From positions 1 to 12,767 of the forward strand of contig JALHTX010000098.1 of the NCBI GenBank assembly GCA_022866015.1: DNA of 12,767 nt, read 5' to 3'. Shown here piece after piece: positions 1-6,627 of this stretch (positions are counted from its first letter, which is position 1; the number at the start of each line of letters is the position of its first letter). Origin of the DNA: Thermoplasmatota archaeon (GTDB lineage Archaea > Thermoplasmatota > E2 > DHVEG-1). The position numbers and the translations under genes were made by a program. Below the pieces are notes generated by a model. That model saw nothing but the letters and a program-made list of their open reading frames with translations. It was not told the origin of the DNA and did no database searches.

Positions 1-282
1 ATATTGGAGAAAAATAGATTGATGAACATGTTTTTACAATCATCAAAGACGTTACAAGCATCAGAATCTGCTATAAACTCTAACCATTTTGATCATCTGT
101 TTAGAAAAATTATAATGAACTCAGAATTTTTCAACAGGCTATTTTATAAACAACTTTTTTTAACAACTTTTTATAACATAAAATATATATATCTTATAAA
201 ACAACATCTTTTATTATTGGGTAGATACTCACGTAAAAAATGTGTGGGGGAGTTTTTTACCTCTTGGGTTTCTATCCAATAA
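1..282 (+). CDS. Possible 3' end of an unrecognised protein gene
   Basis: The frame is open from the first base of the window to a TAA at 280-282 (about 93 codons), so the real start may lie outside; the first usable start inside is a TTG at 4. The first 45 or so residues (hydrophilic and mixed, with stretches such as SSKTLQASESAINSN) look more protein-like than the rest, and base composition becomes much more AT-rich after about base 130. The last third is Lys/Leu/Ile/Tyr-rich low complexity and overlaps a strong hairpin at 214-282. I do not recognise a family. It could be the tail of a real gene, a decayed gene remnant or a chance reading frame. Confidence 0.25.
   Translation: MLEKNRLMNMFLQSSKTLQASESAINSNHFDHLFRKIIMNSEFFNRLFYKQLFLTTFYNIKYIYLIKQHLLLLGRYSRKKCVGEFFTSWVSIQ
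214..282. other. Long nested hairpin (structured RNA or DNA inverted repeat)
   Basis: Three nested stems share one axis. The outer stem pairs 214-225 with 271-282, including one G-T wobble. The middle stem pairs ACTCA (227-231) with TGGGT (265-269), also with a wobble. The inner stem pairs GTAAAAAA (233-240) with TTTTTTAC (253-260), closing a G-rich 12-nt loop. A run of A follows at 281-288. Such a structure could be a transcript 3' end, a small structured RNA or the end of a mobile element. On the minus strand the following A-run would be a T-run, but ahead of the hairpin, so it does not form a simple bacterial terminator in either direction. The function is unknown. Confidence 0.4.
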
Positions 283-465
283 AAAAAATAGAAAAAAGGG
301 TAAGAACGTGGTTTTTTTAATTATAGTAATATTGGTTTAGTATTTTTTCAAAGAAAAAAAATTATTTTAAAACTGAAAATAAGGGTAATTAAGAAGTAAA
401 TATTTTATTTTTAACTACGATTTAGAAAAAAAAGTTAAAGAACGTATCTCTATATTCATAAACCT

Positions 466-1395
466 ATGAAAGTCTTAGTTACAGGAGCAACAGGATTTAT
501 TGGAAGATATTTATTAGAAGACCGAATAAAAAATAATTACGAAGTAAGGGTACTTACAAGACAAACATCTTATAAAAATAAAGATATAGATATTTTTCTT
601 GGAGATATAACAAAAAAAGAAACTATTGCAGATGCTTTTCAAGGAATCGATCTTGTTTTTCATAATGCTGCTTATGCTATGGATTGGGGTGATAAAAGTG
701 AGATGTACAAAGCAAATGTTGAAGGAACACTTAATGTTGCTAATATATGCAGAGAAAAAAAAGTACTAAGATTAATATTTACCAGTTCTGCAGGTGTTTA
801 TGGTTTTCCTAATTCAAATGCAGAAATTGATGAGGATTATGAAAAAAAACCATTTAATTATTATCATAAAACAAAACTTGAATCTGAGTATGTTCTACAA
901 AAATATTCTGATTTAAATGTTTCAATAATTAGACCTTGTCTAGTTTTAGGCGCTGGTGGTAATGCTGTAAAAATCCTTTTGAAAAGAATTTAACAAAATA
1001 AGATGCGACTTATTGGAAATGGAAATACGCATATATCTTTAGTGCATCCTTGCGATGTTGTTCAATGTTTAAGATTAGCAGCTGAAAAAGGTGAAGAAAA
1101 TGATATCTTCAACGCTATAAGTGTTATCTGTACAGTTAAAGAGTTATTAAATGAAATAACTAATCATATGGAAATCGAACCTATAAAAAAACATGTTCCA
1201 TATTTTCTAGCATATTTAACTGCTTTTTTTGATGAAACACTTTCAAAAAATGAACCATCATTAACACGTTATAGAGTAAAATCATTTGGAACAAATAGAA
1301 TAATAAGTAATAAAAAAGCGATAAAAAAACTCGGATTTAAACCTAAATATAATCTTTATGAAATAGTTAAAGACATGGTTTCTTGGTATAAATAA
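466..1395 (+). pseudogene. NAD-dependent epimerase/dehydratase (extended SDR family), interrupted by one in-frame TAA
   Basis: This is a 309-codon extended short-chain dehydrogenase. The N-terminal Rossmann fold has the dinucleotide motif TGATGFIG (G7, G10, G13). The catalytic region shows TSSAGVYG (106-113) and the Y133-x3-K137 pair in NYYHKTK, followed by IIRPCLVLG (154-162). The C-terminal part (LIGNGNTHISLVHPCDVV) is the usual substrate-side segment of this family. Codon 176 is TAA (991-993), after KRI and before QNKMRLIGNG. The frame is identical on both sides, so a single base change such as from AAA or GAA would explain it. Members act on nucleotide sugars, sterols or other alcohols; the substrate cannot be told here. 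The gene stands alone, about 400 bp from its downstream neighbour. A product made only up to the stop would keep the NAD site and catalytic pair but lose the substrate-binding C-terminus. Confidence 0.85.
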
Positions 1396-1620
1396 TCTGA
1401 AAAATAAATAGTATAAAAACATGAATTTATAAAAACTTTAGTTTAACAACTGTTATTAAATATCATGAATATCATAAAAAAATAAAAATGCAATGGTAGT
1501 TATTAATCAAAAAAAGTGCAGATAGAGGGGATTACTATTTTTGTGGAGGATAATTTTAGGGGGAGGGGAATAAACAATTTAATCATATTTTGTTTATTTT
1601 TTTAAATTTTTCCCCTTTAT
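1396..1620. other. Intergenic region with G-rich patch and nested inverted repeats
   Basis: No gene is seen here. Around 1525-1568 there is an unusual cluster of G-runs (AGAGGGG, GTGGAGG, AGGGGGAGGGG) in otherwise very AT-rich DNA. From it grow two overlapping inverted repeats: AGGGGAA (1564-1570) with TTCCCCT (1610-1616), and AATAAACA (1569-1576) with TGTTTATT (1591-1598). Both are followed or enclosed by T-runs, so a transcript end or a regulatory structure upstream of the repressor gene is possible. The spacing of the G-runs is too irregular for a standard G-quadruplex call. Confidence 0.3.
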
Positions 1621-1621
1621 C

Positions 1622-1679
1622 TACACCATTAAACGTTACATTGTGTAGCGTTACAAATTATAGTATACAAAATGGTGTA
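1622..1679. repeat. 9-bp perfect inverted repeat enclosing the upstream operator copy
   Basis: TACACCATT (1622-1630) and AATGGTGTA (1671-1679) are exact reverse complements, 40 bp apart. Between them sits the upstream copy of the putative BlaI-type operator. The arms begin and end with TACA/TGTA elements, the sequence typically read by BlaI/MecI-family repressors, so they may be additional half-sites. A DNA cruciform or RNA stem is the alternative. Confidence 0.4.
1633..1662 (+). promoter_or_regulatory. Putative operator O1 for the BlaI-like repressor (upstream copy)
   Basis: A 19-bp imperfect dyad covers 1633-1651: ACGTTACA, a 3-bp centre, then TGTAGCGT (8-bp arms with one mismatch). Its TACA-N3-TGTA core resembles the TACA-N2-TGTA operators of BlaI/MecI/CopY repressors. 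Bases 1636-1662 recur at 1750-1776 with 21 of 27 positions identical, 114 bp downstream, in the same orientation. An exact CGTTACA heptamer also repeats inside O1 (1634-1640 and 1649-1655). Placement directly upstream of a BlaI-family gene suggests autoregulation. Binding is inferred, not shown. Confidence 0.5.
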
Positions 1680-1746
1680 TTTAAATTTTTGTATTTTCTA
1701 CATAAAAACTAATAATAAAAATAATTATTCAAAAAATATAAAATTC

Positions 1747-1776
1747 CTGCTACATAGAGTAGTGTGACAAACTATA
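1747..1776 (+). promoter_or_regulatory. Putative operator O2 for the BlaI-like repressor (promoter-proximal copy)
   Basis: This is the second copy of the 27-bp direct repeat (1750-1776). Its core is CTAC-N5-GTAG (1750-1762), sharing TAC-N5-GTA with the upstream copy, followed in both by a conserved GTKACAAAYTATA stretch. The 3' end of the repeat runs into the TATA-like element at 1773-1780. A bound protein would therefore cover the transcription-factor-B recognition region just upstream of the TATA box, which is an effective place for an archaeal repressor. Confidence 0.5.
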
Positions 1777-1780
1777 AATA
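1773..1780 (+). promoter_or_regulatory. TATA box of the blaI-like/M56 operon
   Basis: TATAAATA is a good archaeal TATA box. A start of transcription about 25-27 bp downstream of its centre would fall near 1803, only a few bases before the ATG at 1808, giving a nearly leaderless mRNA. No Shine-Dalgarno sequence precedes that ATG, which agrees. The earlier in-frame ATG at 1781 directly abuts the box and would not be in the transcript. Confidence 0.5.
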
Positions 1781-1807
1781 ATGCTATTTCATTCATTAAA
1801 TAGAAAT

Positions 1808-2191
1808 ATGATAAAAAATATAGGACCACTAGAAGATAAAATCTTAGAAATTTTATGGGATAAAAAACAAGCAACAGCTAGAGATATTTCAAATTCATTA
1901 GAAGAAATTGGTGAAAGAAGAGCATATTCAACCGTTAGAACTATTATCAAACGATTAGTAGATAAAAAAATTATTGCTGAAAGAACAGATAATGATGAGA
2001 GAACATTTATATATATTCCTCTTTTATCTAAAGAAGAATTAGAAAAAACAATCGTAGGAAGTATATTAGGGGAGTTATTAACTAGATTCAATCAAAGTAC
2101 AATCAGTTATTTAGCTGAAGGATTATCAGATAACGAAAAAGAAATAAAAAAAATTAAGAAAAAATTAAATGAGATGAAAAGAAATGGATGA
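1808..2191 (+). CDS. BlaI/MecI/CopY-family winged-helix repressor
   Basis: The protein is 127 aa from the preferred ATG at 1808. The winged helix-turn-helix fills roughly residues 1-75: LEDKILEILWDKKQATARDI, then RRAYSTVRTIIKRLVDKKII as the recognition helix region, then a wing around RTDNDERTFIYIPLLSKEE. The Lys/Glu-rich C-terminal helix is the expected dimerisation region. Length and layout match BlaI/MecI repressors (about 120-130 aa). In bacteria these dimers block transcription until cleaved after a signal from the M56 protease BlaR1/MecR1. The stop codon overlaps the ATG of an M56-type gene in the arrangement ATGGATGA, so the two are co-translated partners. An upstream ATG at 1781 would add nine residues (MLFHSLNRN), but it lies against the TATA box and is not favoured. 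The target genes are unknown; autoregulation is inferred from the repeats upstream. Confidence 0.85.
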   Translation: MIKNIGPLEDKILEILWDKKQATARDISNSLEEIGERRAYSTVRTIIKRLVDKKIIAERTDNDERTFIYIPLLSKEELEKTIVGSILGELLTRFNQSTISYLAEGLSDNEKEIKKIKKKLNEMKRNG

Positions 2192-3632
2192 AGTTTTAAC
2201 AATAATATTACTTTCAATCTTATCTTCATTTATTTTCTTTACTTTATGTTATATACTTATTAAAAAATTAAAAATAAATCATCCAAAAGACAAATCCAGG
2301 ATTTATGTAGTACTAATGACATCTATTTTACTACTTTTCATAATCTCAATTAGTGCTATTTCTATACCATTACAAAATCAAGATAAAAGCAATAATTCTC
2401 CAACGATAAATAATGAAGAAAATTATTCTATGTTAGTAGTATTGGATGAAACTCAAATTGAGAATAATAGCAATCAAGAAACAACTAATTCATTACTTAA
2501 TGAATGTAATATTAATTCAATTTGTGAGGATGAATATTCTTATTCTTCTTATCAAAATATTTTATCTATTATAATAGAATCTACAGAAAATATTAATAAT
2601 ACCATATCAAAATTAATAGAAACAAAAACAAATTCTACAATAAATTCATTAAATTCTGAAATACCAAAAAATTAAAATTTACTCTATTCTGTTTTATCTG
2701 ATAATAAAATAAATGAAAAACAAATTCGTGAAGAATCACCCTATGTACTAATCTTTTTAACATTTCATCTTATTTTATTATTTATATGTATATCTTATCT
2801 TATATTTAGTTTAATTTTTAGTAAAAAATTTATACTCAAAAATGTAAATGCCCAAAAATGCAATGACTCACAAATAATTCAAATGGTTAATAAATTATGC
2901 AAAGAAATAAAAATTAAAACTCCGAAACTATATGTTTTTGATGGAGAACCAAATGCTTTTATTTTTGGTTATCCTATATCATTAGTTATTTCAAATAAAT
3001 TAATTAATTATTTATCTAAAGACGAACTAGAAGTAGCAATTCGTCATGAGCTTGGACATATAAGTAATAAAGATCATTTACTAAAACCATTACTTCAAAG
3101 TATCAGAATTATGTTTTTTTACAATCCTATTGTTCATATTATCTATTCTATGATTATGAAAGAAAGAGAGTTATTAGCAGATTCAAAATATATTAACTTA
3201 AAAGGAGATAAAATTCGTTTTATGGAAATATTATTAAAAATTCATGACTTTAGTAAAAACCAAAATATTTTTTCAAATAAATTATATAGCTCAAGTTCTC
3301 TTTTATTAGTTTCTCAAAAGATGAGAAAATTAAATATTACAGATAGATTCAATCAATTATTTTCAGCTCGCAAAAAAAAATCTTTCTTTACAACATTAAT
3401 ATGTATAATAGTTATTTTGTCCAATATTTCTATAATAGCATTTGCACAGAACAACATATTAAAAGATACTAAAGAAATCGATGTAGGATTAAAAACAGAT
3501 ATATGTGGACAAGGAGGTTTGGAGAGTTATTTTAATAATCAAAATATTAAAACCATTTATATCTTAAGATTTATTAAAGAAGAAAGTCATATATTAGATA
3601 TAATAGAATTAGATGATACACTAAATGAATAA
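2184..3632 (+). pseudogene. M56 (BlaR1/MecR1-type) membrane zinc metalloprotease, interrupted by one in-frame TAA
   Basis: The frame spans 483 codons including the final stop. Membrane segments lie near residues 5-26, 41-62, 187-212 and 401-421. An Asn/Ser/Thr-rich loop separates TM2 and TM3, and about 60 residues follow TM4. The protease domain lies between TM3 and TM4, with HELGH (288-292) as the zinc motif and D297 after it. NPIVHIIYSMIMKERELLAD (ending at 333) matches the M56 consensus NPxxx...RELxxD and supplies the third zinc ligand, E329. Codon 164 is TAA (2673-2675), in the low-complexity loop after EIPKN. The frame then continues unbroken through NLLYSVLSDN to TM3. Without readthrough the upstream product would have two TM helices and no protease. 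The gene overlaps the BlaI-like gene by 8 bases, implying a sensor-repressor pair. No penicillin-binding sensor domain is seen, so the signal is not necessarily a beta-lactam. Confidence 0.85.
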
Positions 3633-3681
3633 AATTAAGAAAATTCCATTTTATATTTTACCAATTCATAAACAATATAAA

Positions 3682-3688
3682 TTTTTTT
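3682..3688 (+). terminator. Possible T-run terminator after the M56 gene
   Basis: A run of seven T lies about 50 bp after the M56 stop codon, in the space between convergent genes. Archaeal termination often needs only an oligo-T tract without a hairpin. The DNA here is generally AT-rich, so the call is weak. Confidence 0.3.
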
Positions 3689-3845
3689 AAATATTTGTTA
3701 ACCTCTTAAGAATCCTATTATCTGCTAGTTTGGATATTATATCCTCGAAATTTATATTTTTCATCCCTCAAACTACAATTTTTTATACCAATTCACTAGC
3801 AAGTTTTTATTTATTTAAGAAGAGATAGCATTATCCGAGTCAGTT

Positions 3846-4340
3846 TTAATGTTTAGATAAGAAGTCCTCAACATCCTCAATAAACTTCAATGTCCCTCTC
3901 TCTATTTGCTTTGTTAACGTATCTAAATCACTAAAATCTGGGTTTTCAACTAAAATGTAATCTATAATAGAATCAGTTCCTTTTGTAGTTGATGGAATAC
4001 GGTATTTATTCCAATCGCTTTCTTTAAACAGTTTCCAGTATTTTGTTTGAACCTGTTTATTATATCCTGATAACCAAACTTCAAATCTAAATGTGCAATG
4101 AATAAAAACTATCGCAACTTTCAATTTTCGAAGTTTAAATGATTTTGGGAAGAAGGAAAAATATGTCATATCCATATATCCATAATAAATACTCCCAGAT
4201 ACGAAATAATCAGGATATTTATTTTTAAAATACAATCTCAATTCCATAATATATTCCATCAATCCTTTATATGCCTCTTTGATGTCGCCCTTCTCTATCT
4301 GTTTTCTATATTCATTCATATATTCATGAAATGGTTTCAT
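3846..4340 (-). CDS. DUF7000 family protein
   Basis: This is a 164-aa soluble protein with no signal peptide or membrane segment. I recognise the family pattern of DUF7000: KPFHEYMNEYRKQIEKGDI at the start, AYKGLMEYIMELR, then SGSIYYGYMDMTYFSFFP around residues 48-65, FRFEVWLSGYNKQ in the middle, and DFSDLDTLTKQIE near the end. The biochemical role of this family is not known to me. The start at 4340 is chosen because GGAGG (4349-4353) lies 8 nt upstream. The two ATGs six and five codons earlier overlap that ribosome-binding site. It is transcribed on its own, convergent with the M56 gene. A TTTTTATATTT element at about 4366-4378 on the minus strand is a possible TATA box. Confidence 0.8.
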   Translation of the reverse strand: MKPFHEYMNEYRKQIEKGDIKEAYKGLMEYIMELRLYFKNKYPDYFVSGSIYYGYMDMTYFSFFPKSFKLRKLKVAIVFIHCTFRFEVWLSGYNKQVQTKYWKLFKESDWNKYRIPSTTKGTDSIIDYILVENPDFSDLDTLTKQIERGTLKFIEDVEDFLSKH

Positions 4341-4695
4341 ATTTAATTCCTCCATCAAATTAAATTCAAATATAAAAATGGTAACAATGTTCCTTCATTA
4401 CAGTTATAACATTTCAGATACATACTTTCAACCATATTATTTCCTTTCAAGACTGCAATCTCAAAACAATTGTTTGTTTATAAAACTCTACTTAATATAT
4501 TCCAGTTTGTATGTAGATGTGGGTTGGGTTTTACATATTCACTGTTTTGCACTCTCAAAGATCCGAGTTATAGGTGTATGGTTATGTTCCGCTAATTGCT
4601 AGTCCATATAGTTGTATTTGTTAATCGACTGTTATTAAATTGCTTTTTAATTTTTACATTTAATAGTTCAAATTTATTGCAGAATGTTCTCTATC
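4341..4695. other. Intergenic region without a recognisable gene
   Basis: The part next to the DUF7000 gene holds its ribosome-binding site and a possible TATA box near 4366-4378 (minus). In the remainder I see no convincing gene, RNA or repeat. A plus-strand frame at 4378-4602 has no ribosome-binding site and an unlikely residue mix. No clear oligo-T terminator for the operon that ends at 4696 is visible on the minus strand. Confidence 0.5.
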
Positions 4696-6219
4696 TCAAA
4701 CTCTATCAATATTTAATGGCTTATCAACAATAGAACGTTTTCTCTTTAAAGCATTTTTAATTTCCTTATCAATATCATTTGTATCAATACTAACCCAACG
4801 TGTATAATCCTGCTCAAAAAGCTCATTTAAAGGAAACTTTCCATCCCAGGGCTCCCAGGCTTTTTGTAAAGTCATACCGCTTATCGTCCGAATATTTGTA
4901 GCCCCAACCTCACCAACACTATTAGCAAAAGGAATTAAACGATCATTTGGAATAGCAACACCAACAGTCTGTAAAAATTTTCCAATAGGTTTAACAAGTC
5001 TAGGAATTTCCATAATGTCATTAACAGGTTTAACCCTTATAACCCTAAATAATGGTGAAGGTTCAATATTAGTAGTATCCTCATCATAAATCACAAGCCA
5101 TTGATTAGTCGCCGATGGAAAAATTTTAACGGATTCACCCATTATCTCTTTCTTAAAATACTGATAATACCCATCTAGCACTTGTATCTTACCTGAATTA
5201 GATCCTTTAGGAAGTGCACGAGAGGTAATTTCCATTTCTTTCGCAAGTAACTTGGCAAATTCTATAGGTGAAACAATTCCTCCGATTTCAGCAAATATTT
5301 CCTGTGGAGAAAAGCATCATTGTTGATCCCATGCACTTACATCTAGTGATACTAACTCAGCGATTTCACTTGCCCTTTCATTCAAATATTCCCTTGCAAT
5401 AGTAATAAAACTAAATTTATGCCAATGACCAGCAATAGGGATTTTGTATTTGTCAGCAACTTGGGACAGACTTTTGCGTGTCTGTTCTCCACCAGTAGCT
5501 CGAACAATATTAGATTTTGAAAAAAGAAACTCATTAACAACTTTATTTCTACTGTCAAATGGTAGTACTGCTATTGTATAAGCAAGTTTAGGATTAATCT
5601 CTTCTATAGATTTTGCATATAATGTACCAAAGACTGGTTCCTCAGATGAAACCTTGATCCACGTTGCTGCGTCAGCTAGTTTATCCATAACCATTTCAAA
5701 AGCAGCGATACCAAGGATGTTACCAGCGCATATATGTCCGATTAATTCAGGATTATAATTCGAATGGCTAACCTTGACTTCGCCATAGGCTTTAACTAAG
5801 CCATCGCCCAGCTTGGTAAACTCTTTGAAATCACCGGGTTTAAGCTTACCGAATATTGGAAGATTTTCTTTTTTAATAATACCTAAAAAATGATCAAAAC
5901 CCCAAGATTCAACCATCTCCAATGAAAAACCTGTAATTGTTGGAAGAACCTCTCTAGCAATTTTTCTACCATTATATTTTGGATTCATCCAAAGATCATT
6001 AACCCTACTAATAGCATCAATAATTGTTGGAATGTCAATAGAAAGAAGATAATTTCGTCGCATTTGTTTAATACTTTCTATTATTTTATCAAGAATCTCC
6101 ACTGTAAAAACCGGTTTTTTAAGTTCTATGCCATCACCAACATCCTCATAGGTGAACTCCAAATCGCTTTCGATTCTAAGGTTTGGATTCCAGAAAAAAC
6201 AATCAATAGTTCTATTCAT
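4696..6219 (-). pseudogene. LuxC-type acyl-CoA/fatty-acyl reductase, interrupted by one in-frame TGA next to the catalytic cysteine
   Basis: This family reduces an acyl thioester (acyl-CoA or acyl-LuxE) to the aldehyde with NADPH, using an aldehyde-dehydrogenase-like fold and a catalytic Cys. The frame spans 507 residue positions, near the usual 480-500. The cofactor-domain motif HICAGNILGIAAFEMVMDKL and the following ATWIKVSSEEPVFGTL are typical of LuxC. Positions 296-305 read AWDQQ, TGA (5317-5319), then CFSP; homologues have DQQ-small residue-C-LSP, with the Cys as nucleophile. The TGA thus replaces a residue directly before the catalytic Cys, and GGA (Gly) to TGA is the simplest change. 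The frame then runs without a break through FAEIGGIVSPIEFAKLLAKE to a TGA at 4696. It is the last gene of the operon, five bases after an SCP2-like gene, with a GAGG about 10 nt before its ATG. Confidence 0.88.
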
Positions 6220-6224
6220 TAAAT

Positions 6225-6626
6225 CTAATCCTCAAAATCAACTGGGATTTTATTTGCAGTATTTACAAGCTCCTGAGCTGCTTTCACCTGATCAAGCAGA
6301 ATTTTAGAATCACCATCGACAGTGAACATACCCCTAATTAAACCTCGAATGGGATCAAGCTCTTTGTTGATTACTTTCTTCCAATTGGAATATGGACCCT
6401 TGAAAATAAAAGCAGCCTTTTTTTTATCTTTAACAAGATATGCATTCCTGCATATACCATGCCAGAGATCCACATAATATACAACCTCTTTTTTTAATCT
6501 ATCATCTGGAGTTACCACGAAAAGGAAATCGCCCTCCCATATTTTTGCGACTTCTCTATAGATCTTATTTTTATTTAATTTTTCTTTAAAGGCTTTAATC
6601 CATTCATCAGAAGGAAAACGCACCAT
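6225..6626 (-). CDS. SCP2-like (sterol carrier protein 2 fold) lipid-binding protein, copy 2
   Basis: This protein has 133 aa, starting MVRFPSDEW. The pattern EGDFLFVVTPDDRLK, then YYVDLWHGICRNAYLV, then FIFKGPYSNWKKVINKELDPI, then the repeated G-x-hydrophobic strand and a closing helix, matches SCP2/sterol-transfer family proteins. These hold a fatty-acyl chain or other lipid in a hydrophobic tunnel. The start at 6626 is set by GAGGAG 7 nt upstream and by the matching MVKFLSEEW start of its paralogue in the same operon. An ATG at 6641 lies inside the preceding gene and overlaps that ribosome-binding site. It begins one base after the LuxE stop and ends five bases before LuxC, so it is tightly co-translated with both. 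I infer a role in presenting an acyl or lipid substrate to the LuxE/LuxC pair. Confidence 0.82.
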   Translation of the reverse strand: MVRFPSDEWIKAFKEKLNKNKIYREVAKIWEGDFLFVVTPDDRLKKEVVYYVDLWHGICRNAYLVKDKKKAAFIFKGPYSNWKKVINKELDPIRGLIRGMFTVDGDSKILLDQVKAAQELVNTANKIPVDFED

Positions 6627-6627
6627 A

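Noticed and set aside
991..993. Pyrrolysine-type recoding as the explanation for the internal stops
   Set aside because: Pyrrolysine uses TAG, while the internal stops are TAA (three) and TGA (one).
1781..1807. ATG at 1781 as start of the BlaI-like protein
   Set aside because: It abuts the TATAAATA element and would precede the expected transcription start; family homology begins after the ATG at 1808.
1789..2091. 100-codon minus-strand frame over the repressor gene
   Set aside because: Antisense shadow; the plus-strand product matches the BlaI/MecI family along its length.
4378..4602. 74-codon plus-strand frame in the intergenic region
   Set aside because: No ribosome-binding site, no recognisable family, odd Tyr/Ser/Leu-rich composition.
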